Shown in pieces: positions 22,701 through 32,101 of a stretch of DNA of 64,000 bases; the first letter of the stretch is position 1; the number at the start of each line of letters is the position of its first letter. Made by a program: the position numbers and the translations under genes. Location: NCBI GenBank assembly GCA_013407085.1, contig JACCGJ010012752.1, positions 29,337 through 93,336 of the forward strand. Reading direction: 5' to 3'. Below the pieces are notes generated by a model, which saw only the letters and a program-made list of their open reading frames with translations, was not told where the DNA came from and did not search any database. Origin of the DNA: Atriophallophorus winterbourni. Lineage: Eukaryota; Platyhelminthes; Trematoda; Plagiorchiida; Microphallidae.

Positions 22701-25700
22701 GTCATACTTGATGTTGAGATATTTCTTTTTCTGAACGATTGCTTACTATGCTATGGTAATGTGAAGCTATGTGCTTTTTGTCACCATAATATTCTTGAAT
22801 CTTGTAGTGCCGATCGATTCACTACAATGTTAAGTATGGGGTTTCGAGCGATTCTCCAACCCGTCGTGTTTTTCTCAAAGTGATAATTTCCAACTAATCC
22901 CTATGCGGTTTGTTTTGTTGGTTCTACGATACATTGACAAACTGTTCTGGACAGAGGCACGTGGCTTTACATTTTCTTTTTTTCCTCGTAACATCTCGAT
23001 TCTGAAATGATCAAGCCGTGACTAACGACTACTCTTCACCCGAATTGATCTCCTGATTCACCCGACATTAACATTTATTGTCAAGCACCGAACTAATGCT
23101 AGTCACCTTTGACCTTCTGGCTTTTTTAAACGAGTATCAAATGAAAGTAATGTGTTGCTCACATCCCCCGAAATTACACTCCACAAATTAATCAAATTAA
23201 TTGTATTGCGTTGCTCTCTTCCCGCACTTATCTCCATAACCAGTTTCCGACTATTTGACGTCATAAGATGGATACAGTAAGATAAGTTTAAGTGAGTCAC
23301 GAATGAATGATGAACTGGTAAACAGAGTATCAAATTAAGTTAGAATTTCAAGTCACTGTTAATTGGGGCTCATGTAATGAACCGCAGGGTTCAGATACAG
23401 AATTAAAAAAAGATTTCTCATCAAGCGCTTGACGATCAATATATGGTATTGCTCACAAACACACACTGTACTTACACACTGCGCCCGGTTTCTGTTTTTT
23501 TGGTCACAAGGTGGAGACACTAAGACTAGTTTGGGTGATAATTGAAACAGTGGCGAAGTAGTAAACAAAGTTAAACGTTTAAGCCACTCAAGACGTTTAT
23601 CAACGACTTATGTAGAATGTTGCTCACATTCTCCCCACTTACACACAACAACCGGTTTCTTGCTGTTTGCCGTATGGAATACTTTTACCGCAAGCGGTTA
23701 TAAACGGTTTCGGAGAAAATAATTTAACTGAGAAATTTTTCCAGTTATTCACTAAGGCCACTCAACAGTTTAATAACTTACCAATAAAAGCTCCGCGCTT
23801 ACTAACCTTTATAAATTTGCTATTAATCCATAAACTATGCTTCCGTGTAACAGTGCTCACTTGTTGGGCATTGGAGTAAGAGTGTTTTTCGTGAGCACCG
23901 TATGGTCACCCGATCGCATTAAACACACAACAATGTATAGGATGTGTATGTTCAACCAATTTCTTGTTTAGCTTTAACGATTCACGCGCTGAAACGTGAC
24001 CCATTTCCCATCCATTTGTCGAAACTTTCCCTCAACACGCCAGCGCGGCACATGTTTCGACCAATCGTAACTTTTGGGCTAGCATATCGATTGCATAATT
24101 TACCATTTGCTGGGGTACTGTGATAAAAGTTACACTTTACCTGTGTTGTTGTTGACCTCCTTCGGTCGATGTCAACCATAGATTTACATGACCATCGCAT
24201 AATTTTTTCATGTTTCTCAGCTTTTCGAATGACTAATCAGTCCGATTCTGGAAGAACAATCTCTCCCGCAGCGCTCGCAACGATAGGCACTACTCGGTCG
24301 ATCGGCGTCAGGTGCGCGCCGTTTACGGGATAAATTGATAGACAACAAGAATCCGTAATTGGATGCATGAAACTTGCCATCAAACAGCGAAACGTTCATG
24401 TACCACTCGCTTAATCGATCGGAATGGAAGTATAAAATTCCAGTCTATAAATCGGACATCATCGATCAAGATGCTGGTGACAAAAGTGTCTAACTATTTG
24501 TGATTTTCCGTTCATTGTTGTTTATTCGCTTATTAGGATCCCAAGTCGTGATTTCACTTAACTTCAGTATCTACTCTGTTCCCTTCTTCAGTCCAAAAGG
24601 TTATCACGTGCCTTTTACATGCCTTGGTCTCACTGGACAGATTGTAGTTAAAAGCTCTATTGATCTTGCGACAATAAACGCAATCGGTAACTCCGCTGGT
24701 CCGAATAAGCATATTTACGTGTCGCTTATTCTCGCAGAGTTTGAGTTAGCGTATGCCTTACCTCCTTGAATTACCTTTGTTGACGTTCTATACTTATTAC
24801 GGTTTGTTTAGAAACTTGAATCTTGCGTCGTAGAAAACCCACATATTGGACAGCGATCGTGCTTGTATTGATCAATGAGAGCTGAACCACTTGATTTCAG
24901 CTCCAAAGGTATTCCAAAAGCCAAACTCATTTGGTCGTGAAACGGTGTTTTTTCAACCGAAGTAACGAATTTGTCTACTTGCTGGTTCCACAATAATAGT
25001 AAATGCACTTGTCTAACAACAACCAACCTTTACAATGTGCGGTTAAGCATTTTGACGATTGCCTCATACGATGACGCATTGGAAGCTTATTCAGTGCTGT
25101 TTAGGAATAAAAACCGTTCAGTACCATTCAAGGTTATATGCGATCAACACTGTTTGTTTTAATGTAGTTATTTAGGCTATGTATTTTAGGTTAAATTCGC
25201 ATGGTTGAGAGCCATTTTCTACGACGTCACAGAATCCATGGATTCAAGGATTTATGTTTAAAAAAGTTAATACTTCACAACACCACAGGATTACGGTATG
25301 AATAAAAACAATACAATACAAATACAATAGTATGTCGACACATTTATGTTAAAACGCCTGACCGTGAGCTTAGGCGACGCTTTTGAAGTACAAAGGTGCT
25401 TGCAGACAATTTGAAAAGAACGGTCCGGGATATTTTACCATGGTCTTCACGCTATCTGAAATCACGGTGGATAGTACTTACGCTTAGGCGGTCAGCTTCG
25501 CTCCATACACTGCGTGTGTGGTTCAACTTATTCTCTCATGCAATAAGGCAGTGAATACCAATCTGCACATATTTGTGGATTATTTTTAATTGTCCCAAAC
25601 AGTGGCTTTTAAGAAATAGTGGTTAATTGTAGCATTTAAAACGAGATATGTGAGTTGCTGTGTTGATCAAATCTGACATTGTTCAATATTACTGGCGCCA

Positions 25701-28700
25701 AGAAATTAATCCACAACCTCGGGTGTAGGGAAATCGATGCTATTTTTTTTACGTCAGTCATGAATGCATCAGGTATCAGACTAGTAAACTTTGCTTTCAG
25801 CTGCTCTGACATGGAACAGGTTTTCATCTGTTCGTGGTCATTGTAAGTTTGGTGAATATTTTCGTGCTGGCAACGCAAAGGATTTACAATGGAACAATTG
25901 ATGAATCGTGGGTAGAACGTGCCACTGTAATTTTGCATTGCTAATGACATTCCGGGTTTTAGTTAGCTTCGACTCGGTATGTTAGTTTCAGGAGACAGAT
26001 GAATTTGTGTCACATTTTGTGCGAGCCTGTGATGCTGTGAGTAACATGTTATCACAGTACAACATTATAGTAATATCTAACTGATGCTTATCCTTATATA
26101 GTTTTGTTTGGAATGTGCTATTTCAATATCATGAGACATCCCCGATTTTGTTTGTGCTCTCATCACAGTCTAACATTGTTCGTGCGTGATTAATGATTCG
26201 CATCAAAACCAACATCCGAATTTACCATGTGGTACATGTATGATCTTATCAAGAAGAGCTACGTTTTCTTTTGTGGTTGGAGATAAATTTGCATCATGGG
26301 TATCAGTCAGTGTTGACCGTGAAATTATTGCACGTACGAAATGAATTCAAATAATTTCGGTTCTGTTAATACCAATAATACAAACCTCGCACAGCTAGGT
26401 CAATTAAGGTCTATCCCATTTTAGAAGATGATGAAATAATGAAACAAAAAAATAATCTGACATATTAAAGCACTTTGTGGTCGCGTTTCGAGTACAGCAA
26501 TTCCGTTGACTTTAAGATATTTCAACTCGATTTTATTGACAGCCAATATTCTTACGTCTCGGATGGTTAGGACATCATCAGGAAATCTGGGAAGCATTGA
26601 CTGGCCGTTTTTTAAAGCTGGTCTTATTTCCTAGCATACAGTTTGCCTTTCGTTCGGCTTCCGATCCCCATAGAATAAGTAATGATTAAGACTACAATCC
26701 ATACATCCATGGTCAATATCGACTGAAGGAAGCCAATAACAGTACTACCATACCTAAGTGGCTTTAACTAAAAGTTACTCACACAAATACAGTAAAATTC
26801 CGTTCCGACCCCTCGAATGTACGGAGTCTACTAATCAGTCATCCAAGTTTACATTCTATTTGCGTATTTGCATGAAATTATTCACTTTACTTGCTGTACT
26901 CCAACACTAATTTAACATATTAGAACTTGCCCTAAATGGATGTCTCATCGAAACAAATAGCATTCGTGTGTACATCATTACTTGGATATTCGTATAAAAA
27001 CGTCCTATTAATTGATTGCCAAGGTCAACATTACATAGAATGTTATCGCGGTAAATGGAATCAGAAATGCAGAAGAATATGGTTATCTGTATCCGCATAA
27101 ATGATTCTTGAACAAAATTACGTGAATCGCAACTAATTTGTATGCAACACTGAAAAATTTACCGTTCGGTTCAAACTGTTCGCATACAATTGAGAGTGTG
27201 AGATTCTCGCTCGTCGCATCGTGCACACAATCTTATCGTATTTTCGACATTTTCGCTCCTTATCGATCGATTGCTGTTGGTGAGTGCACACTCAGATTAT
27301 TTGGGTGAAACAACGATTCTCGGTGCCAAATATGTAGTAAATATCATTCAAAAACAAAAAAAAATTGACAGAAATTGTTGTGAAAAGAATTTTGCAAATC
27401 TACGTGCTGCTTCACCGACAGTACTTTGTTTGTTTTGCAACATTTTGTTCACTGGTTTATCTGCGCTAACCTGATTACTTTGAATAAATTCTTTACCTAC
27501 GTTTACTTTCATTGTTAGATCAGTATTGTTTTGATGTTCGTCGTGCCATTATATTTGGCAAACAATATGTCTTCATCAAGATATTTGAACATATTTTGCA
27601 CTGATCTGGAATGCATAGTCATGAAAAGAAACGTTGCAAAATTTTACCAACAAATGCTCTGAATGATTCACTGTTAACTTCCGTTTAATGAGTTAGTTTA
27701 CATATTTTGAATAAATTGAGCTTCTCTTTTTAAGAACGGTTCCCTTTTCAAGAATTTAGAGTGTATTTGCGGTGTGTATTTTTGTCTAACACTGAGGTCA
27801 TGCAACTTTGGTTAAATTTGAAAACACCAAGGGCTGTCACAAAAATAGAAAATTTTGACTTTCGTTTGGGTTTGGTGTAAAAATCGGCCATACTACTAAA
27901 TGCATACTTCAACCATCATTGAGGATTACTCAATGTTATCTAGAACTACCGCGTGTGTATGCGCGTCTGGAGCAGGGCTTTGGTTGTGATTACACTATAT
28001 GAATTAGGTATCATATTCTAGACTTAGATCGCTTCAGTGCCATTCCAAAACGGGTTTAATTCGAGTTACTATCATTTTGATGTCAATCTCACGGTGAGAA
28101 GTTCTTTCTAATTATAATTTGTTACTCAAATAGTGGAATATCGTGGCGTTTGTTTGCAACTGAATCCATGTCCGGTGATCATTTCTTGAAAATAATCTAA
28201 AATACATGGTAGTAGTTTGATGAATAAAATTGAGATGACGCAATCCCAGTAAAACTGTCCTTTTAATCAGATCTTTATCAGCTGTGGAGTTCCATACAAC
28301 GCAGCCCTGTATAGCTTCACTTCATAACTACAGAAGCATGTAGCATGTGAACTCGTCCGCTTCTCATAAAATAAATGTGGCAAGTGCGCGAGAAATCCAA
28401 GACTAGATACGTGATTTCGATGCAGTGTTGGGATAAATTGTGTTAAAAATGATGCTAAGAGGTAGTTGAGCTACTCAAGTGTAATTCCAATTATACTTTA
28501 ACTACGTGTTGTGTTAAATTAAAACAATCAGTTACACTGCAAAACGAACATTGATTAGGCAATTTATGTCAGTACGTCTTATTGCCAAACCAAAGGTTAT
28601 TTTCGGAACCACTTTATGTAAATAAAACGGTCGCCTAAGACGGTCGCATGATGTTGTTCCGCATATTTCTCATATACAAATTCGAACATCAATCATTATG

Positions 28701-31272
28701 CTTAATTTTTTGTCTGGTGGTGCGGTCACATTATCCAAATCCACTTATTCTCTATCTTTACCATTGCAATGTCCGCCACAACGATTTGCCTGCATTAGAT
28801 CAGAATGTGACATACGTGTTAGTTTTGGTAATTCTAATGAAATAATGCGCATTTATTATTTTAATAAGTGCGCACTTTCTGTAGCCCATGTGCGATGAAC
28901 ACATATATGGTTGAGATTCTTTCAAATTTTTGTTCGTTTTCTTCCTCCTTCCTCCTCCCTCCTCTTGTAGTGAAACCGCCAGCGAAGATGGTTCTTTTAA
29001 TATTAATTTCACACGTGCTTCATTGTATTAAAAGTTTAACTTTTGCCAATTATTATGTGATTAAAACAAGAAGCATGCATCAATCGACCGAATTTGTTGA
29101 ACACACTGAGTCAGCGGGCTTAACTATCAATTAGAGATGCTTCGAAATTTCAAAACTTATTAAAATGACTGTGTTCGTGTACGTGCAGTAAATTTCACTT
29201 TTTATTTTAGCGTTTTTATGAATGTTTGTGCGCATTTCAAGCTTCCAAATACAGCTGGACCACGACCCTCACACAGGAAGGATTTCCTATGTCCCAACAC
29301 TTTTTCAAGATTCAACAAACTATGGTGACAGTTGGCTTCATGATTACAATCGGTTATTAACTATTTGTGTATGAAAAAATCTAGTTTCTAATCAACAGCA
29401 ATAATTGCATGTAGTGTCACATATAGTCTCTTCTCAAGTAATTTACCGTTCAATACAATGCAAAACGATCAAATCAATCACATCTTCAACAACATCCACC
29501 GATTTTTCAACATGGAATCCGTTATAAATTTATTATTCTTCAAGTGAAATTACTCCATTTAATTTGTCTGCTAACAAGTTCGATATATGCATTGTTTGAT
29601 TTTAAAAACATTTTATTTAATGAGAACGTATGCAAGTCTACTCTAAACGTTATTATTGCTTATGCTTCCAAAACTAATGGCTAGTCTTGGTTACATGCCG
29701 TTTTGACCAAAACAATGGTGTTTATGAAATAAACCGGTAAATTTTTAAATCGATAATCCACCTTCGATTAAACATGAACTTTGTAGCGTTATTCGGTAAC
29801 ACCCGTTAACCATAAAGTGTAGTCGGTCACATTATTGAACGCGAAATTAGAAACGAAATTGAGGCAACGACCTTTGCCTTAATCGGTATGAATTCGCAAT
29901 ACTGCTTTCAGTCTAGGTCTCGATTGAATTTTATTGATTTTTCGAGAATTTTGAAGGTAGTGACAGCAGAAAAACGGGTTAGCATGGTTTTGTCTCATGC
30001 ATGTCACTCGGTTTATTCGATTGACTCAGATCAGATATACTTTTGATATCTCGCGTGAGTTTCACTGCATTTCGTGCCGTTCCAAAGTATCACTTTTTTC
30101 AAAACATTGTTGTGTGTGCACATCTATGTGCATCATTATCGGCAGTGTTCTAGATAAATGAACTCATTTAGGAAACGTATGATAAACATACTTGTGCTTT
30201 CAAGTTTTCGTATGGTAATTATTCTCTAGTAGTTCAATCAAAGTGACCGCATTTGCCCAGAGGACAGCTTTTGAATTTAATCAAACGGTCCAGGTTCGAA
30301 GCTCACTGTGGTTGCACGCTGGGAAATATGCTCAAACGAATCTCTAACATACCCCGGTCAAAATGGGTACAAACAATAGTTTAGAATAACCTACGACAGC
30401 CAAGCATTCGGTCTAGCGGGTGGAATGATACCACATAGCAAAGCTTTGTGCTAAAGAACCCGGATATATATGCACCAGCCATACCATCACTTGTGATCTC
30501 ATAAGGAGCAAAACATTAACAGAACGGTTGAACTGAATCGGTTCATATCGGCTCCAATCATGAGCATGAAAATGGCATTTGAGTATGACAGATAATGGAG
30601 TGAGCAGCATAAAATTGAACTACGAATCAGTTTATTCAAATTAATCGAAATGGATTTTAACTTGTCTCAATTGAAGTAATTCTATGGAGAATCAGTGAGA
30701 TGTTCGCTTTTTTGACATATTTATGTCCATTTGTACCTCTGGATATTTCAACCAAATATTTTAGAATCTTAAGTTATCAACCGGCCATTAAAATGATTGT
30801 CTAGGCCTGTTGATGAGTTTGATGATGCCATAAAAATGTTAAAATTGGTGTTTCAATGTAGCAACTGATTTTGCTAAACATCGAGCCAATCTATATTGGG
30901 ATGTTTTATTATTGTTGAATGTTTTTCAAGTAGTTTTACAATTAGCAATATTTTAAGCACCATAATATATGACCGTAGGTTTTTACTGATATGTAACTGG
31001 ATTAGAATCAATACAGCCGGATTATTAAATATTCATTTTTGGACAGTGTGATGATGCATGCTCGATATTATTTATGTATGTTACTTTATGACAAACTTAC
31101 TAGAGCAGTCGTAGGCGCGAATTCGTACTGATTGTCCAAAAATCGCCATGTCCTTCTCCAAATTATCATAGCGCAAGCATGATCCGAACTTTTGATCTGC
31201 GAAACACAACAACAATTGACTTTTCCCCACTTCTTTATCACCAACAATGGAGATCCTGACTAACTTGGCCAT
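14075..31272 (-). CDS. Divergent Rho-like small GTPase with CAAX box, three exons
   Basis: Exons 31101-31272, 16244-16467 (or 16244-16524) and 14075-14227 join in phase to give 182 residues (or 201). P-loop GDKEVGKS at residues 11-18; switch I is poorly conserved (CLRYDNLEKD); switch II reads YDCSSQDEDRR in the short form, aligning without gaps to the WDTAGQED of Rho/Rac; G4 is TKAD (114-117), G5 ESSAK (147-151), and the end is CVIS, a prenylation box. KWMEEL and PIVLLITKADLR are Rho-like, but the Rho insert helix between G4 and G5 is missing. Odd residues: the position of Ras Gly12 is Lys, the switch I Thr is absent and the DxxG Gly is Ser, so GTP hydrolysis is probably low or absent (inference). 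The first ATG of the open frame lies in GATATGGCC; upstream the frame is open but has no ATG. Intron 1 is 14.6 kb and repeat-filled. Confidence 0.8.
14866..15012 (-). mobile_element. RTE-like retroposon 3' tail fragment
   Basis: On the - strand the GGGAGATTATTCCTCCCGAA and CGGCCTGTTTGGTCA blocks parallel the GGGAGAAATTGTTCCTCGCG and AATCGGACTGTTTAG blocks of the 17.9 kb copy, ending with a (CAA)n-type tail (TTGTTGTTGTT on the + strand). Short and mutated. Confidence 0.45.
16244..16524 (-). CDS. GTPase exon 2 with two in-frame acceptors
   Basis: The donor is GTGAGA after a Thr codon (16243 downward). Two acceptors fit: TTTTTTTCAG giving an exon from 16524, and TTATCTTGCAG giving an exon from 16467. 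Both keep the frame (57 nt apart). The short form aligns gap-free with Rho proteins across switch II and the following SEAILLCAAL strand, KWMEEL helix and LLITKADLR strand. The long form inserts PEHKDSNINETQLSVYLAG and one further residue change in switch II. I prefer the short form; the upstream acceptor has the longer pyrimidine tract and could be used alternatively. Confidence 0.8.
16755..16790. repeat. (AT)n microsatellite
   Basis: Perfect AT run of about 36 bp in intron 1 of the GTPase, 230 bp beyond the upstream exon 2 acceptor. Confidence 0.95.
17850..18110 (+). mobile_element. RTE-like retroposon 3' end with zinc-finger tail
   Basis: In one + frame: RRLQAGEEQIQLLAADRRSR, then YGCKRCGRNCSSRIGLFSY and a stop. 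This is the Cys-x2-Cys finger that ends the RT proteins of some non-LTR elements (family knowledge). The 3' UTR has ATGGTCGACACCGACCGAAG and AGGCCAACAACAACAA, where it ends. Best preserved tail of this family here; 5' truncated. Confidence 0.6.
18138..18238 (-). mobile_element. CR1-like family C 3' UTR fragment
   Basis: Minus strand: ATCTATGGTTACTGTAAAG, TATTTGCTTTTTGGGCCATT, AAAATTGTGAAAAC. The same tail (CCTATGGTT..TTGCTTTTTAGACCATTAAAA) is found at 36.45-36.56 (-) and 41.16-41.21 kb (+), with a diverged version near 39.4 kb (+). Confidence 0.5.
18305..18342 (-). ncRNA. Hammerhead-like core with intact CTGATGAG and GAAAC
   Basis: Minus strand: ATACCTGATGAGGTC, AAATAGTAC, GAAACCGGTCATTATG. 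Both conserved boxes (CUGAUGA, GAAA) are intact, and ACCGGU followed by C fits a 2-bp stem III with cleavage after GUC. Stem II pairs poorly (GGUC with GUAC) and stem I is weak, so single-molecule activity is doubtful. Confidence 0.55.
18514..18552 (-). ncRNA. Decayed hammerhead-like core
   Basis: Minus strand: CTACCTGATTAGCAC, AAATAGCGC, GAAGCCGGTCGTGACG. Box 1 is CUGAUUA and box 2 GAAG, each one change from consensus. Stem II (GCAC/GCGC) pairs at three of four positions; GCCGGUC keeps the cleavage-site context. Confidence 0.5.
18718..18756 (-). ncRNA. Decayed hammerhead-like core
   Basis: Minus strand: CTACCTGATAATTTC, AAACAGCAT, GAAACCGACAGCGG. Box 2 is intact; box 1 is CUGAUAA and the GGU of the cleavage site is altered. 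Confidence 0.4.
20080..21235 (+). pseudogene. RTE-like reverse transcriptase, 5'-truncated decayed copy
   Basis: RT domain pieces in order: SLEWNSSLYVNFIYYEKAF, a frameshift near 20235, TGVRQGCLLSPFLSLLAIDW, LDFAEDLVLLSH (the FADD catalytic box reads FAED), FTYLGSILDKLGGTDADVRT, TAG at 20759, LLYGAEIWR, FINTCLRKILKFHWPDKMSN, a frameshift near 20960, two further stops, and the C-terminal NRDAWRELVGGLCPRRDQNG ending ISK-TAG at about 21229. Same element type as the copy that follows directly at 21.23 kb, from a diverged subfamily. It lies in GTPase intron 1, antisense. Confidence 0.8.
21229..22705 (+). mobile_element. RTE-like retroposon copy with unbroken reverse transcriptase frame
   Basis: From about 21229 to the TAA at 22684-22686 a single frame encodes the thumb-to-end of a retroposon RT: LPKKGDLSQCGNWRGIMLLS, QAGFRQDRSCIDHIATLRII, VDFEKAFDSVD, TGVRQGCMLSPIIFLIVIDW, LDFADDIGLLSH (catalytic FADD intact), TDRFVYLGSVVNIDGGTEDD, LLYGSETWR, FVNKCLRHILNIRWPEKISN, RKWGWIGHTLRKP, GRPKQSWRR and QDRVRWRGVVAALCSNR. 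No endonuclease: 5' truncated at the junction with the preceding copy. The 3' end is a short tandem tail (AAGTCAAGTAAGTCAAG, about 22685-22702), as RTE elements often have. The frame runs on upstream to 21109 but that part reads through the older copy. Base composition is richer in GC than the surrounding intron, suggesting recent arrival. Confidence 0.82.
23226..23280 (-). ncRNA. Best-preserved hammerhead ribozyme-like motif
   Basis: Minus strand in order: TATCCAT (stem I, 5' arm), CTTATGA (box 1, one change from CUGAUGA), CGTC-AAATA-GTCG (stem II, three of four pairs), GAAA, CTGG, TT (cleavage context GGUU), then ATGGAGATA (stem I, 3' arm). UCCAU and AUGGA pair perfectly and a further pair follows a mismatch. 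This architecture is a type I hammerhead with minimal stem III, known from schistosome SMalpha and animal retrozymes. Confidence 0.6.
23468..23522 (-). ncRNA. Decayed hammerhead-like core
   Basis: Minus strand: GTCTCCACCTTGTGACC, AAAAAAACA, GAAACCGGGCGCAGTG. Box 1 is CUUGUGA, box 2 intact, cleavage GGU changed to GGG. Flanked by the same GTGTCTCCA and GTGTAAGTAC blocks as its neighbours. Confidence 0.4.
23640..23678 (-). ncRNA. Truncated hammerhead-like core
   Basis: Minus strand keeps ACGGCAAACAGCAAGAAACC and GGTTGTTGTGTGTAAGTG but has lost most of box 1. Distal end of the tandem block. Confidence 0.35.
24125..24400 (-). mobile_element. RTE-like retroposon 3' end with zinc-finger tail
   Basis: Minus-strand frame ends RCERCGRDCSSRIGLISHSK then stop at 24217, the same Cys-x2-Cys finger as at 17.9 kb, followed by a tail with GTTGACATCGACCGAAGGAG and GTCAACAACAACA. 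5' truncated. Confidence 0.6.
25233..25345 (-). mobile_element. CR1-like family B 3' UTR fragment
   Basis: Plus-strand blocks AAGGATTTATGTTTAAAAAA, GTTAATACTTCACAACACCA, CAGGATTACGGTATGAATAA match the 3' end of the family B element at 49.15-49.24 kb. Only the UTR remains. Confidence 0.65.
26688..26748 (+). mobile_element. RTE-like retroposon 3' tail, short fragment
   Basis: CCATACATCCATGGTCAATA, TCGACTGAAGGAAGCCAATA and a short CA-rich end match the terminal tail of the copies at 18.1 and 24.1 kb. No coding part remains. Confidence 0.5.
27100..30240. other. AT-rich intron sequence, nothing recognised
   Basis: Within intron 1 of the GTPase. No coding sequence, known retroposon domain or obvious repeat seen. 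The 28.9 kb area has short CTC/CCT runs. Confidence 0.5.
30240..30475 (+). repeat. tRNA-headed SINE-like repeat, best copy
   Basis: Head with GGTCCAGGTTCGAAGCTC near 30286-30303 (B-box-like), then CATACCCCGGTCAAAATGGG, CGACAGCCAAGCATTCGG and GGTGGAATGATACC. It shares the order of blocks with the copies at 1210-1400 and 9950-10070 and then continues with CCGGATATATATGCACC, which parallels CCGGATATAAGCACC at 10050. It lies upstream of the GTPase intron 1 donor, inside the intron. Confidence 0.5.
31101..31272 (-). CDS. GTPase exon 1: start codon, P-loop, switch I
   Basis: 172 nt from the ATG (31272-31270) to a GTAAGT donor (31100-31095), ending one base into a codon. Encodes MAKLVRISIVGDKEVGKSQ and then the switch I region and the strand FGQSVRIRAYDCS. 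The frame continues open upstream to about 31353 without another ATG, so the translation start is reasonably clear. Confidence 0.82.
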
Positions 31273-31353
31273 ATCAACAGCCGAACCATTACTGGTGATT
31301 CTACTGGTGATTCTCTGCTCGTCTTTAGCGTTCCATGTGTGTCGTCGATTCAC

Positions 31354-32054
31354 TTGCTCTTAGCTGATTGGTCAGCTTCCGTTGAACCAATCGATTTGCT
31401 CGCTAAACTATGCAGTGCGCTTCATGTGTCGGCATATTCAAACAAATGTTCGTTCTAAATGCGCACTGAGTAGAAGGCGAATTTTGCTTAAATTAAGAAT
31501 TGGGTTATCTGGTAATTTATTAAAATTCTGATTATCATACTCAAAATATTAGTTAGTATTTCTTCTTGAAAATCCCGCTACATTCCCCATCATTTTTATC
31601 TTTGAAAGATACAGAAATTCAGTTCGTCCCGTATCGAAGCTTGACCATCATACAACAATCACGAATTCAAAGCCTAAGTAGACAAATTGTGATGACTTTG
31701 AAAGCAATCAGCTTTTTAAAATCAAAGCTCATAAAAGTGGGTTGAATCACAAATGTTTCACATATATGCAACCTCACACGAATGTACTACAAAATAATAA
31801 GAATTATTAGTTGCAGATATATTACGTTTGAATCGGAAACAAATTGAAATCTTCTAGAATTTTGTTTGAAACTCGCTGCCATCAAATGCATGCCATTCTA
31901 AAACTGTAGATGGTCTAGTGTTATTTTAGTGGATAATGATTTGTTGTTATAGCTAGATTTGTCTCAACGTGTGATAAACACTCCTTCATTTGCGATATTA
32001 AACACGAATTTGGATTTATATATGCGAACGACCATCATTCGTGATCCATATATT

Positions 32055-32101
<47 letters not shown>

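Larger units (their letters stand above)
23140..23685 (-). repeat. Hammerhead-bearing repeat, tandem block
   Basis: Partial units in the same orientation. Plus-strand landmarks GTTGCTCACATCCCCCG (23153), GTTGCTCTCTTCCCGCACTT (23211), ATTGCTCACAAACACACAC (23448) and GTTGCTCACATTCTCCCCAC (23617) are followed by ACAACCGGTTTC-like sequence. The last two units are about 166 bp apart. It ends with CGTATGGAATAC near 23690. Confidence 0.6.

Noticed and set aside
25636..25950. Minus-strand open frame of 104 codons
   Set aside because: No family resemblance, no splice context, and within chance expectation for this base composition.
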